A DNA stretch of 64,000 bases from Pseudomonas sp. PDM05 (GTDB taxonomy: Bacteria; Pseudomonadota; Gammaproteobacteria; Pseudomonadales; Pseudomonadaceae). The notes beneath the pieces are model-generated. The model saw nothing but the letters and a program-made list of their open reading frames with translations, did no database searches and was not told the origin of the DNA. The DNA is taken from assembly GCF_014851685.1 (NCBI RefSeq), contig NZ_JACVAC010000004.1:186001-250000 (forward strand), given 5' to 3'. Below are positions 1 through 9,607 of this stretch, piece by piece. Numbering within the stretch: position 1 is the stretch's first letter; each line of letters opens with the position of its first letter. Both the position numbers and the translations under genes were made by a program.

Positions 1-62
1 TGGTAGATGGCCCGCAGTTGGGCAAGGCTCAGTTGGCCGGGGATCAGGTTTAGCGCAGTCAC
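1..62 (-). CDS. hutH: Histidine ammonia-lyase, N-terminal fragment (second hutH)
   Basis: Only the first 20 codons are inside the window; the gene continues past the left edge. A GTG start at 60-62 is preceded by AGGAG seven bases upstream. The peptide begins MTALNLIPGQLSLAQLRAI, which closely resembles the N-terminus of P. putida histidase (a Leu-rich stretch ending LAQLRAI). It follows the HutH paralogue by 23 bases on the same strand, so it is the next gene of the hutU operon. It is probably the true histidase (L-histidine to urocanate plus ammonia), because the preceding paralogue lacks the cofactor tripeptide. The catalytic part is not visible, so that is inference. Confidence 0.75.
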   Translation of the reverse strand, partial: MTALNLIPGQLSLAQLRAIY

Positions 63-85
63 ATTCCTACTCCTTTGAATTGTTT

Positions 86-1600
86 TTAGTGCAAATCGGG
101 TAATGCGGTGTCTTTGAGCAACTGGGCGGCAGCGGCAATATCCGGCGCCAGCCAGCGATCCTGCTCATAGGCCGGGACGACTTCACGCAGCAAGCGCCAG
201 GCACGGTCGGTGCCGGCGCCGAAGCGCCGGTCCTTGAGGAATTCAAACGCCTGGGCCGCCAGCAGGTACTCGATGGCGAGGATCTGGGTGACGTTGGCCA
301 GCACCTGGTGCAGCTTGAGTGCGGCGTTGGTGCCCATGCTCAAGTGGTCTTCCTGCAGGCCCGAGGTGACGAAATTGTCGAGCACCGCCGGTTGCGCCAG
401 CTGGCGGTTCTGCCCGCACAGGGACGCGGCGACGTACTGCACGATCATCATCCCGGAATTGACCCCGGGGTTGCTGACGAGGAACGCCGGCAAGCCGCTG
501 ACATGGGGGTTGATCAGCCGGTCCAGGCGACGCTCGGCCACCGAGCCGATCTCGGCCATGGCGATGGCGAGCATATCCGCCGCCAGCGCGACCGACTGAC
601 CGTGGGGGTTGGCCTGGGATACGACGCGGTAATTCTCCGGCGTGCCGAGCAGCAGCGGGTTGTCGGTGGCACTGTTGAGTTCGGTTTCGATCTGGCGCGT
701 GGCGTGCTCGACTTGATCGCGGGCGGCGCCGTGGATCTGCGGGATCGAGCGCAGGCTCAACGCGTCCTGGGTGCGCAGGCCTTTGCTGCTGGCGATCACT
801 TCACTGCCGTCGAGCAACGCACGCAAATTGCTGCCGACGTGCTGCATGCCGGGGTGCGGCTTGAGGGCGATGATGTGCTCATCGAACGCGTCGATCTGGC
901 CGCGCAGAGCCTCGAAACTCATGGCGCCGATGACGTCGGCCCATTGCAGCAAATGGTGCGCATCAGCCAGGGCCAGGCAGCTCAGGCCGGTCATGCACGG
1001 CGTGCCGTTGACCAGGCACAGGCCGTCCTTGGCGCCCAGCACCACCGGCTGCAAGCCTTCGGCGCTCAGAGCCTGTTGCGCCGGGACGAGCTGCCCGCGA
1101 TAGCTCACCGTGCCGACCCCCAGCAGCGCCACGCCGACATGGGCCATGTGGGTCAGGTAACCCACCGAACCCTGGGACGGCACTTGCGGCGTGATGCCGT
1201 GGTTGAGCAGTGCCAGCAACGCGTGCACCACCTGCGGGTGCAGGCCGGATTTGCCCTGGCTGTAATTGATGATGGCGGCGCAGATGATCGCGCGGGTCTG
1301 CTCGTCGCTGAGCACCGGGCCGACGCCGCAGGCATGGCTGAGCAGGGTGTTGCGCGACAGCTGGCTGAGTTGCTCGCCGGCGAGCGAGACATTGCACAAC
1401 GCGCCCAGGCCGGTGTTGACCCCGTAGGCACGCTCGCCGCTGGTGACGATGCGCTGCACGATGGCTTGGGCGTTGTCGATGCGTGCCCAGGCCTGGCCGG
1501 AGAGTTCGAGGACGGCGCCGTGGCGGGCGACGGCGACCACGTCCTGCCAGCGTAATGGGGTGTTGGCGATGATGATTTTTGTTGGCTGGGACATCTTCAT
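86..1600 (-). CDS. hutH: HAL/PAL-family protein, HutH paralogue lacking the MIO tripeptide
   Basis: 504 aa, aromatic amino-acid lyase fold over its full length. Family residues present include YGVNTG (Tyr53 equivalent), LSHACG (His83), LVNGT (Asn195), TDNPLL and QEDHLSM (Glu414 of P. putida histidase). The segment that reads GSVGASGDLAPLAHM in P. putida HutH reads GSVGYLTHMAHVG here. It is three residues shorter, so the Ala-Ser-Gly that cyclises to the MIO electrophile is absent. The catalytic Tyr280 of QDPYSLR is Leu in QDALSLR. It is therefore unlikely to be a normal histidase. I recall that SBW25 hut carries two hutH copies, one non-functional, which would fit. The start could also be the third codon (MSQPTK). 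Third-position GC and clean family length argue for a maintained gene, not a decaying one. Confidence 0.85.
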   Translation of the reverse strand: MKMSQPTKIIIANTPLRWQDVVAVARHGAVLELSGQAWARIDNAQAIVQRIVTSGERAYGVNTGLGALCNVSLAGEQLSQLSRNTLLSHACGVGPVLSDEQTRAIICAAIINYSQGKSGLHPQVVHALLALLNHGITPQVPSQGSVGYLTHMAHVGVALLGVGTVSYRGQLVPAQQALSAEGLQPVVLGAKDGLCLVNGTPCMTGLSCLALADAHHLLQWADVIGAMSFEALRGQIDAFDEHIIALKPHPGMQHVGSNLRALLDGSEVIASSKGLRTQDALSLRSIPQIHGAARDQVEHATRQIETELNSATDNPLLLGTPENYRVVSQANPHGQSVALAADMLAIAMAEIGSVAERRLDRLINPHVSGLPAFLVSNPGVNSGMMIVQYVAASLCGQNRQLAQPAVLDNFVTSGLQEDHLSMGTNAALKLHQVLANVTQILAIEYLLAAQAFEFLKDRRFGAGTDRAWRLLREVVPAYEQDRWLAPDIAAAAQLLKDTALPDLH

Positions 1601-1635
1601 ACCTTCTTCAATTCTTGTGCAGCTTTACCGGCCTC

Positions 1636-1702
1636 TTCGCGGGCAAGCCCGCTCCCACAGGGGGAATGCATTCCAAATGTGGGAGCGGGCTTGCTCGCGA
1701 AA
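1636..1702. repeat. REP doublet between hutH paralogue and hutV
   Basis: Two arms, GCGGGCAAGCCCGCTCCCAC and GTGGGAGCGGGCTTGCTCGC, separated by about 20 bases. The arms are in the order opposite to most doublets in this window, with the GTGGGAG ends facing inward. It lies inside the hut operon, where a stable hairpin could affect distal mRNA. Confidence 0.85.
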
Positions 1703-1731
1703 GGGCCAGCAGGCGCACCACACCTTTTGGC

Positions 1732-2552
<821 letters not shown>

Positions 2553-2556
<4 letters not shown>

Positions 2557-3404
2557 TTGCTCGCCTCATGCCGTGGACGACCATAGGCCTGGGTAATGCG
2601 GTCGATGACCACTGCGAGAATCACGATCGCCAGGCCGGCTTCAAGGCCACGACCGACGTTGAGGGTCTGGATGCCGACGAGCACGTCTTCACCCAAGCCA
2701 CGGGCACCGATCATCGAGGCGATCACCACCATCGACAGGGCCATCATGGTGGTCTGGTTGATCCCGGCCATGATGCTTGGCAGCGCCAGCGGCAGTTGCA
2801 CGCCGAACAATTGCTGCCAGCGGTTGGCACCAAAAGCGTTGATGGCTTCCATGACTTCGCCGTCGACCTGGCGGATGCCCAGATCGGTCAGGCGGATCAG
2901 CGGTGGCGCCGCGTAGATCACCGTGGCGAAAATCGCCGGGACCTTGCCCAGGCCGAACAGCATCAGAACCGGGATCAAGTACACGAAGCTGGGCATGGTC
3001 TGCATGATGTCCAGCAGTGGCATCAGCACCGAACGCAGGCGATTGCTGCGTGCCGAGAGGATGCCCAGCGGAATGCCGATCAGCACCGAGATCACCGTGG
3101 CGACCATCATCAGCGCGAGGGTCTGCATCAGCTTGTCCCACAGGCCGACCGCCCCCACCAGAAACAGCAAACCGACGATCACCGCCGTGGTCACGACCTT
3201 GCGCGTGGCATGCCAGGCGACAGCGCCGACGATGGCCAGCATCAGCCACCAGGGCGCTGCGCGCAGCAGCCCTTCCAGGTTGACGATGGCCCACAACAGG
3301 GTGTCGGAGATGTGCCGGAACACATCGCCGTAGTTGGTGACCAGTGAGTCCACCCAACCGTTGACCCAGTCGGCGATGGAAAACGTAAAACTCTCAGGAA
3401 ACAT
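2553..3404 (-). CDS. hutW: ABC transporter permease of histidine uptake (HutW)
   Basis: 283 aa inner-membrane permease of the ProW/OpuAB type. Several hydrophobic spans are visible, and the EAA-type loop reads [20 protein letters not shown]. The ATG at 3402-3404 is preferred over an upstream TTG at 3422, because GAGAG lies six bases before it and the N-terminus MFPESF fits the family. It is the middle gene of hutX-hutW-hutV and overlaps hutV by four bases. It should form the channel dimer energised by HutV and fed by HutX. Confidence 0.87.
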
Positions 3405-3476
3405 AGCGTGCTCTCGATCCAATGGGTTGTAGCCAGGCGCCCGGCTGACCTCTGAGGGTAGCCGGGCACGCTTGAC

Positions 3477-4442
3477 CTACAAGGCCGCGTCGATTTTCTT
3501 GGCTGCGTCTTCACTCACCCAGGCGTGCCAGACTTCAGGATGTTCCTTGAGGAAGATCTTCGCCAGTTTCGGCGACTCAATTCGCTCCTTGGCCATGCGC
3601 CCCAGGTTCTGGTTCAGCAGGTCGATTGGCAGGTTGACCTTTTCCAGCACGGCCACCAGTTCCGGGGCCTGCTCGTGGAAAGTCTTGGACAGGCCGACCT
3701 TGATGCTCACGCTTTTATCCACGCCGGGTTTTTCTTCCAGCTTGACCAGATCGACCTGGCCCATCAGCGGCGTTGGCGACCAGTAGTAGAACAGGATCGG
3801 CTCGCCACGCTTGTAGCTCGACAACACCGCCGCATCCAGCGCCGGGCCGGTACCTGGGCGGAAGTTGGTGTAGGTGCTTTCCAGGCCGTAGCTCTTGAGC
3901 ATTTCGCTGTTGTCCAGCTCACAGGTCCAACCGGCCGGGCAGTTGTAGAAACGGCCTTTGGACGGTTCTTCCTGGTCCTTGAACACGGCGGCGTACTTGG
4001 CCAGGTCGGCGATGTTTTTCAGGCCCGGGGCCTTGGCTTCCAGCTTGCGCTTGGCGTCGCCTTCAATCACGTAGCGCGGCACGTACCAGCCTTCGATAGC
4101 CCCCACCACCGGGGCGCCGACGCCGACGACTTTGCCGGCCTTCTCGGCCTTGTTCCAGACTTCGCTGCGGCCCACCCATTCTTCGGCAAACACTTGGATG
4201 TCGTTGCTGCTCAGGGCGTTTTCCATGGTGATGGAGTTGCCTGGCAGGCTGTCGGTTTTGCAGTCGTAGCCTTTTTCCAGCACGGTTTGCAGGATGTCGG
4301 TTAGCAACATGCCGCTTTCCCAGTTCAGCCCGGCGAACTTCACCGGCTTGCCAGACTCGCACCAACCGGCTGCCTGGGCACCGGCTGATGCCAGCACGCC
4401 AGCAGAGAACAAGGTGGCCAACAGGGTCTTATGCATTTTCAT
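3477..4442 (-). CDS. hutX: Periplasmic substrate-binding protein of histidine ABC transporter (HutX)
   Basis: 321 aa OpuAC-type binding protein. The ATG at 4440-4442 opens a clear Sec signal peptide, MKMHKTLLATLFSAGVLASA, with cleavage expected after AQAA; in-frame codons further upstream are not needed. The mature part has the family's scattered Trp residues, including the SEWGW-like YYWSPTPLM segment. The large gap between hutX stop and hutW start (72 bases) is the only spacer in the three-gene unit. Substrate assignment rests on hut context; glycine betaine or choline cannot be excluded from sequence alone. Confidence 0.85.
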   Translation of the reverse strand: MKMHKTLLATLFSAGVLASAGAQAAGWCESGKPVKFAGLNWESGMLLTDILQTVLEKGYDCKTDSLPGNSITMENALSSNDIQVFAEEWVGRSEVWNKAEKAGKVVGVGAPVVGAIEGWYVPRYVIEGDAKRKLEAKAPGLKNIADLAKYAAVFKDQEEPSKGRFYNCPAGWTCELDNSEMLKSYGLESTYTNFRPGTGPALDAAVLSSYKRGEPILFYYWSPTPLMGQVDLVKLEEKPGVDKSVSIKVGLSKTFHEQAPELVAVLEKVNLPIDLLNQNLGRMAKERIESPKLAKIFLKEHPEVWHAWVSEDAAKKIDAAL

Positions 4443-4511
4443 TGTTGTGACGCTCCCAATCTTGAAATGGATTACGGCAGTCAGTAGGCATCCAGCCATG
4501 TCCACGTCCCA

Positions 4512-5960
4512 TCAGGCTTGTGCAACCAGCCCGTTTGTCGTCGTTGGTGCAGCGCCCTGCTCTACCGGCAGGATCAATTGATCGGGCACGCTGCCGTGCC
4601 ATTTTTTCGCACACACGTAATACAGGGCGGCGGGCAGTACCAGGCCGATGATCCAGGAAATATCCACGTCGCCCAGGGCGGCCACCAGGGGGCCGGTGTA
4701 GAACTTGGTGGAGATGAACGGCAACTGCACCAGCACACCGAACACATAGACGCTGATGCCCAGCAGGTTCCAGCGACCGTAGCGGCCATTGGGATCGGCC
4801 AGCGCCGGCACGTCATAGCGCTCGCGGGTGATGCAGTAGTAGTCCACCAGGTTGATCGCGCTCCAGGGCGTGAAGAACGCCAGCAGGAACAAGATGAACG
4901 ACTTGAACGCGCCGAGGAACGAGTGCTGCCCGAGCAGTGCGATCAGGGTCGCCGTACCCACGATGGCCAGCACAAACACCAGGCGCTGCAGGCGCGTGAC
5001 CTCCAGGCGACCACGAAAGCCGCTGATGATGGTCGCGATGCACATGAAGCTGCCGTAGGAGTTCAGCGTGGAGATGGTCACCTTGCCGAACGCGATGCTG
5101 AAGTACAGCAGCGCAGCCGTGGCACCCGTGCCGCTCAAGCCGACGATGTAGGCCACTTCATGCCCGGCGAACTGGCCGTTGGACATGGCGGCGGCAAACA
5201 CGCCGAGGATCATCGCCACCTGGGCGCCGATCACCGAACCGGCGCCAGCGGCGAGGAAGGTTTTCACCGACGACGTGCGGCTTGGCAGGTAACGCGAGTA
5301 GTCCGCCACGTAAGGGCCGAAGGCGATTTGCCAGGACGCCGCGAGCGACACCGCGAGCAAAAAGCTGCTCCAGCTGAAGTGACGGATTTGCAGGAGTGCA
5401 CCCACGTCCGTCTGGCCCATCAGGCGGCTGAACAGATAAACAAAGGCGATCACCCCAATGACGCTGGCGACGCGGCCGATGAAGTGAATCACCCGGTAAC
5501 CGAGCACCGTGACCAGCACGATGACACTGGCGAAGATCAGGATGCCGACGCTGTCGCTGACGCCAAACAACTGGCCCAGCGCCTGGCCGGACAGCACGGT
5601 GCCGGTGGCGGTGAACCCGAGGTACATCAGGCACACCAGCACAATCGGAATCGCCGCGCCGTACACCCCGAACTGCACCCGGCTGGAGATCATCTGCGGC
5701 AGGCCCAACTTGGGCCCTTGCGCCGCATGCAACGCCATCACGCCACCGCCGATCAGTTGGCCGATCAACAGACCGATCAACGACCAGAACACATCACCGC
5801 CCAGCACCACGGCCAGGGCCCCGGTGACAATCGCGGTGATCTGCAGGTTGGCCCCCATCCACAGGGTGAATTGGCTGAACAGACGACCGTGTCTTTCCGC
5901 TTCCGGGATGTAGTCGATCGAACGTTTCTCGATCAACGGGGTGGTGTCATTTGCAGCCAT
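4512..5960 (-). CDS. NCS1-family permease of the hut operon (probable urocanate/histidine transporter)
   Basis: 482 aa, about twelve hydrophobic segments, CodB/purine-cytosine permease family (NCS1). The N-terminus IDYIPEAERHG and FTLWMGANLQITAI and the central motif FGPYVADYSRYLP are typical of NCS1 carriers. It lies between hutU and hutX on the same strand, with a REP doublet separating it from hutU. I recall that the permease at this location in SBW25 (HutTu) carries urocanate, which would let the cell use external urocanate. That assignment is from memory and context; the sequence itself only says NCS1 carrier. Confidence 0.85.
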   Translation of the reverse strand: MAANDTTPLIEKRSIDYIPEAERHGRLFSQFTLWMGANLQITAIVTGALAVVLGGDVFWSLIGLLIGQLIGGGVMALHAAQGPKLGLPQMISSRVQFGVYGAAIPIVLVCLMYLGFTATGTVLSGQALGQLFGVSDSVGILIFASVIVLVTVLGYRVIHFIGRVASVIGVIAFVYLFSRLMGQTDVGALLQIRHFSWSSFLLAVSLAASWQIAFGPYVADYSRYLPSRTSSVKTFLAAGAGSVIGAQVAMILGVFAAAMSNGQFAGHEVAYIVGLSGTGATAALLYFSIAFGKVTISTLNSYGSFMCIATIISGFRGRLEVTRLQRLVFVLAIVGTATLIALLGQHSFLGAFKSFILFLLAFFTPWSAINLVDYYCITRERYDVPALADPNGRYGRWNLLGISVYVFGVLVQLPFISTKFYTGPLVAALGDVDISWIIGLVLPAALYYVCAKKWHGSVPDQLILPVEQGAAPTTTNGLVAQA

Positions 5961-6006
5961 GTCGGTTCAACCTCTGGTGGATTGTTCAGTGTCTCGATTG
6001 CTCTTC

Positions 6007-6095
6007 TGTGGGAGCTGGCTTGCCTGCGATACAGGCGACTCGGTCTGTCGGTCAAACCGAGGTGATGCCATCGCAGGCAAGCCAGCTCCCACACA
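6007..6095. repeat. REPIN-type inverted doublet (GAGCTGG class)
   Basis: Arms GTGGGAGCTGGCTTGCCTGC and its inverse are separated by a spacer that itself contains the inverted words CTCGGTCTGT and CGGTCAAACCGAGG. It lies in the hut operon between hutU and the permease gene. A partial third arm follows at about 6099-6112. Confidence 0.88.
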
Positions 6096-6117
6096 AAAGC
6101 ACAGCTCCCACATTGGG

Positions 6118-7788
6118 TTACTTGATCATCGGGAGATTGAGGCCCTGCTCTTTGGCGCAGTCGATCGCGATCTGGTAACCCGCATCGGCGTGACGCATCA
6201 CTCCGGTCGCCGGGTCGTTGTGCAGCACGCGGGCAATCCGCTCGGCCGCTTCGTCGGTGCCGTCGCAGACGATCACCATGCCGGAGTGCTGAGAGAAGCC
6301 CATGCCCACACCGCCGCCGTGGTGCAGCGAAACCCAGGTCGCGCCGCTGGCGGTATTGAGCAAGGCGTTGAGCAGTGGCCAGTCGGACACAGCGTCGGAA
6401 CCGTCCTGCATGGCTTCGGTTTCACGGTTCGGGCTGGACACCGAGCCGGAGTCGAGGTGGTCACGGCCGATCACCACCGGCGCCGACAGCTCGCCGCTGC
6501 GTACCATTTCGTTGAACGCCAGGCCGAGCTTGGCGCGCTGGCCCAGGCCAACCCAACAGATGCGCGCCGGCAGACCCTGGAAGCTGATGCGCTCGCGGGC
6601 CATGTCCAGCCAGTTGTGCAGGTGGGCGTCGTCGGGGATCAGCTCTTTGACTTTGGCGTCGGTCTTGTAGATGTCCTGCGGGTCGCCGGACAGGGCCGCC
6701 CAGCGGAACGGGCCGATGCCACGGCAGAACAGTGGGCGGATGTAGGCCGGGACGAAGCCAGGGAAGTCGAAGGCATTTTCCACGCCTTCTTCCTGGGCCA
6801 TCTGACGGATGTTGTTGCCGTAGTCGAAGGTCGGGATGCCTTGTTTCTGGAAGTCCAGCATGGCTTTGACGTGCACGGCCATCGACTGTTTGGCGGCCTT
6901 GATCACGGCGGCCGGTTCGGTCTTGGCGCGGGCGCGGTATTCGTCCCAGGTCCAGCCGGCGGGCAGGTAGCCGTTGAGTGGGTCGTGGGCGCTGGTCTGG
7001 TCGGTGACCATGTCCGGGCGTACGCCGCGCTTGACCAGTTCCGGCAGGATTTCGGCGGCATTGCCCAGCAGCGCGATGGAGATCGCCTTGCCTTGCTTGG
7101 TGTATTTGGCAATGCGCGCCAGGGCGTCATCGAGGTCGGTGGCTTGTTCGTCGACGTAGCGGCTGGCCAGGCGGAAATCGATGCTGACCTGCTGGCACTC
7201 GATGTTCAGCGAGCACGCGCCGGCCAGGGTAGCCGCCAGCGGTTGTGCGCCGCCCATGCCACCGAGGCCGGCGGTGAGCACCCAGCGGCCGGTCAGGTCG
7301 CTGTTGTAATGCTGGCGCCCGGCCTCGACGAAGGTTTCGTAGGTGCCCTGGACGATGCCCTGGCTGCCGATGTAGATCCAGCTGCCGGCGGTCATCTGGC
7401 CGTACATGGCCAGGCCCTTGGCATCCAGTTCGTTGAAGTGTTCCCAGCTGGCCCAGTGCGGCACCAGGTTGGAGTTGGCGATCAGTACGCGCGGGGCGTT
7501 GCTGTGGGTCTTGAACACGCCGACCGGCTTGCCGGATTGCACCAGCAGGGTTTCGTCGTCGTTCAGGTTGGTGAGGCTTTCGACGATCTGGTCGTAGCAC
7601 TCCCAGTTGCGCGCCGCACGGCCGATGCCACCGTACACCACCAGTTCTTTCGGGTTCTCGGCCACTTGCGGGTCGAGGTTGTTCATCAGCATGCGCAGCG
7701 GCGCTTCAGTCAGCCAGCTTTTGGCGGTGAGCTTGTTACCGTGGGCGGCGCGGATTTCTACGTCACGGTATTTAGTAGGCTTGGTCAC
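6118..7788 (-). CDS. hutU: Urocanate hydratase
   Basis: 556 aa, the full length usual for urocanase. It converts urocanate to 4-imidazolone-5-propionate using tightly bound NAD+, the second step of histidine degradation, in the cytoplasm. Characteristic stretches include [21 protein letters not shown], the Gly-rich [11 protein letters not shown] dinucleotide site, [10 protein letters not shown] and [16 protein letters not shown]. It is the first gene of the leftward hut operon; AGGAG lies nine bases before the ATG. A HutC-type operator and a sigma54 promoter lie 70-110 bases upstream, so transcription is expected to need an enhancer-binding activator (CbrB/NtrC in SBW25) and to be blocked by HutC unless urocanate is present. 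Confidence 0.97.
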   Translation of the reverse strand: MTKPTKYRDVEIRAAHGNKLTAKSWLTEAPLRMLMNNLDPQVAENPKELVVYGGIGRAARNWECYDQIVESLTNLNDDETLLVQSGKPVGVFKTHSNAPRVLIANSNLVPHWASWEHFNELDAKGLAMYGQMTAGSWIYIGSQGIVQGTYETFVEAGRQHYNSDLTGRWVLTAGLGGMGGAQPLAATLAGACSLNIECQQVSIDFRLASRYVDEQATDLDDALARIAKYTKQGKAISIALLGNAAEILPELVKRGVRPDMVTDQTSAHDPLNGYLPAGWTWDEYRARAKTEPAAVIKAAKQSMAVHVKAMLDFQKQGIPTFDYGNNIRQMAQEEGVENAFDFPGFVPAYIRPLFCRGIGPFRWAALSGDPQDIYKTDAKVKELIPDDAHLHNWLDMARERISFQGLPARICWVGLGQRAKLGLAFNEMVRSGELSAPVVIGRDHLDSGSVSSPNRETEAMQDGSDAVSDWPLLNALLNTASGATWVSLHHGGGVGMGFSQHSGMVIVCDGTDEAAERIARVLHNDPATGVMRHADAGYQIAIDCAKEQGLNLPMIK

Positions 7789-7859
7789 AACAAGAACTCC
7801 TCAGCGATCGATGCGCATACCTGATTGGTGCGAAGCGGACTCTTACGCACACATCTTTA

Positions 7860-7873
7860 CTTGTACATACAAG
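7860..7873. promoter_or_regulatory. HutC operator at the hutU promoter
   Basis: CTTGTACATACAAG is an inverted repeat (CTTGTA, two bases, TACAAG on the other strand). It matches the HutC site consensus as I remember it for Pseudomonas. It covers the transcription start expected from the sigma54 elements just upstream, a natural position for repression. Confidence 0.75.
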
Positions 7874-7876
7874 CAT

Positions 7877-7894
7877 ATGCAATCGAGCGGCCAA
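7877..7894 (-). promoter_or_regulatory. sigma54 promoter of the hutU operon
   Basis: On the minus strand the sequence reads TTGGCCGCTCGATTGCAT: GG and GC spaced by ten bases with TTGCA at -12, matching TGGCAC-N5-TTGCW. It lies about 90 bases before the hutU ATG. SBW25 hutU has been mapped to a sigma54 promoter activated by CbrB, as I recall. The upstream stretch to 8100 would hold activator sites; I see only one half-site-like GTAACAA at 8047-8053 and no gene there. Confidence 0.8.
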
Positions 7895-8100
7895 CTTGCT
7901 GAGGGAGCTGTTGAGAATTTTATGGAAAGAGCGTGCGAGCCTTGGAAATTAAGGCTTCCGCGTTGGATGAAATTTCTTACGGGGGAGTTTTATGGCGGGG
8001 GATAGTTGTCTTGTCCCCATGGCTTTGCGCCATGCTGGGGCGTTCGGTAACAAGTTGGTGCGCCGGTTGGAAACAGATCGAATCAACAGCGGGAAACACA

Positions 8101-8190
8101 TGTGGGAGCTGGCTTGCCTGCGATAGCGGTGTGTCAGTCAGTAAATCTGCTACTGATACACCGCTATCGCAGGCAAGCCAGCTCCCACAC
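8101..8190. repeat. REPIN-type inverted doublet (GAGCTGG class)
   Basis: Arms GTGGGAGCTGGCTTGCCTGC and its inverse with spacer ends GATAGCGGTGT and ACACCGCTATC also paired, giving a long hairpin. It sits between the hutD stop codon and the hutU control region. Confidence 0.9.
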
Positions 8191-8192
8191 TT

Positions 8193-8753
8193 TTAACCGC
8201 GTGCGGTCAGTTCGATGATGCAGCTGCGGCCGCTGACGGCGATGTCCAGCAGGCCGGCGTTACCGTCGATTTGCAGGCAATCGTGATGGCCAAGTTTCTG
8301 ATCCAGCACCTTCACTTCATCAGCGACACTGAACACCAGCACCGTCTGCGCCGTGCTGAAAAACCGCTGCTCGCCGTCGATCCACTGCAACCGCGCGTGA
8401 TAACGCTGTGGCGAATAGATCAGGTTGAAATCGCGGATCGGCCCGGTGATCAGGCGGCATGACACCTGGCTGTCACCCTTGAACGCAAACGCCTGCAGCG
8501 GCAACAAGCCACGCTGCTCCTCGCCATCGACGGTCAACACCATGCCAGCGCCCTGGATCACGGTAATCACGCGCTGGTAACCGGCGAAGGTGGAAAAACC
8601 GCCCGACTCGCCAATATCGGCAATCGACAGGCGCCAGCCAAAACCGTCCAGGCCCTGGCCCGCATCACGGGTGATTTCTTCGGTGCTGCCGCCGCCGTTC
8701 TTCCACGGCATGCGCACGTAATCGGCGGCGCGCCAGACTTTGACTGCAGTCAT
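8193..8753 (-). CDS. hutD: HutD family protein
   Basis: 186 aa bicupin-like cytosolic protein of the HutD/Ves family. The start at 8751-8753 (MTAVKVWRAADYVRMPWKNG) is coupled to the hutC stop by an ATGA overlap. Family hallmarks visible are MPWKNGGGSTEEI near the N-terminus and DFNLIYSP in the middle. In SBW25 HutD has been described as setting an upper limit on hut expression, independent of HutC; the molecular mechanism is unknown to me. It is the last gene of the hutC-hutD unit and ends right before a REP doublet. Confidence 0.92.
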   Translation of the reverse strand: MTAVKVWRAADYVRMPWKNGGGSTEEITRDAGQGLDGFGWRLSIADIGESGGFSTFAGYQRVITVIQGAGMVLTVDGEEQRGLLPLQAFAFKGDSQVSCRLITGPIRDFNLIYSPQRYHARLQWIDGEQRFFSTAQTVLVFSVADEVKVLDQKLGHHDCLQIDGNAGLLDIAVSGRSCIIELTARG

Positions 8754-9499
8754 TTGCTGAAACGTCCTTCGAGACTGTGGCGCGAGCCGGGGTGGATCAA
8801 ACGGGCGGCGGTCACCGGCTGGCGGCCCGACCAGGTGCGGCGACGAATCAACAGGCAGGGTTCGCCGGGTTCGATTTGCAGCAACTTGCACTCGGCGGCG
8901 TCGGCAAGAATCGCCTCGACTACGTGCTCGCCTTCGGTCAACGGTGCGACCTGGTTCAGATAGGCGTAGGGGGTTTGCTGGGTGAAATCCTGTTGCAAGT
9001 ATTCCGGCGCGACCAGGGCATTGACGAAACGGTCTTCGATTTGCACCGGAATATCGTTTTCGAAGTGCACGATCAACGAGTGGAACACCCGCCCGCCTTC
9101 GCGCATTTCCAGGGCGACGGCGCGCTCGGAACCGGCGGCCTCTTCGCCCAGGTGGATGACCTGGCAGGTGTGCCGGTGACCGCGGGAGGCGATCTCGTCG
9201 GCAATGTTGTGCACTTCAAACAGCGCTGACTGGCTCTTGGGTTCGGCGACGAACGTACCGACGCCTTGCATTCGCACCAGCAACCCTTCGGCGGTGAGCT
9301 CCCGCAGGGCGCGGTTGATGGTCATGCGGCTGAAGCCCAGCTCGCTGACCAGTTCGCTCTCCGACGGCACGCGGTAATGGGGCGGCCAATTGCCGTTGAG
9401 GATCTGCTGGCTGATCATCTGTTTGACGCGGGCATACAAGGGCGCCGGACTTTCGTCCATGTGGGCAGCCAGCGAAGAGTTGGCGGGCGGAGTCGGCAC
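8750..9499 (-). CDS. hutC: Histidine utilisation repressor HutC (GntR family)
   Basis: 249 aa. N-terminal GntR winged helix-turn-helix at about residues 20-85 (LYARVKQMI, PSESELVSELGFSRMTINRA, EGLLVRMQGVGTF), then a UTRA ligand-binding domain (FHSLIVHFENDIPVQIEDRF, then a long region ending ARLIHPGSRHSLEGRF). The effector is urocanate in studied hut systems. I choose the GTG at 9497-9499 because AAGGA lies seven bases upstream and the product MPTPPA fits HutC length; an in-frame ATG 27 bases earlier is an alternative. It is divergent from hutF, with an operator between them, and coupled to hutD. Confidence 0.93.
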   Translation of the reverse strand: MPTPPANSSLAAHMDESPAPLYARVKQMISQQILNGNWPPHYRVPSESELVSELGFSRMTINRALRELTAEGLLVRMQGVGTFVAEPKSQSALFEVHNIADEIASRGHRHTCQVIHLGEEAAGSERAVALEMREGGRVFHSLIVHFENDIPVQIEDRFVNALVAPEYLQQDFTQQTPYAYLNQVAPLTEGEHVVEAILADAAECKLLQIEPGEPCLLIRRRTWSGRQPVTAARLIHPGSRHSLEGRFSK

Positions 9500-9541
9500 A
9501 GGGAATCCTTGCAGGTGGAAAAGATGCATAGATTGCCGGAG

Positions 9542-9579
9542 TTTACCGAGCAGGCAAACGTCTGTATATGTATATACAA
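9542..9579. promoter_or_regulatory. hutC/hutF divergent control region with operator
   Basis: A HutC-like inverted repeat (TGTATA, four bases, TATACA) lies at 9563-9578. For hutF a sigma70-like pair TTTACC (9542-9547) and TATATG (9565-9570) is spaced by 17 bases, putting the -10 inside the operator. HutC could therefore control both itself and hutF from this one site. Confidence 0.6.
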
Positions 9580-9607
9580 ATAAACACACGACCGGGGTGC
9601 TCTGATC

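Noticed and set aside
308..1555. A 415-codon plus-strand frame opposite the HutH paralogue
   Set aside because: Shadow; the minus-strand protein is homologous throughout.
4518..6065. A 515-codon plus-strand frame opposite the NCS1 permease gene
   Set aside because: Antisense shadow with His/Gln/Asp-rich sequence and no ribosome-binding site.
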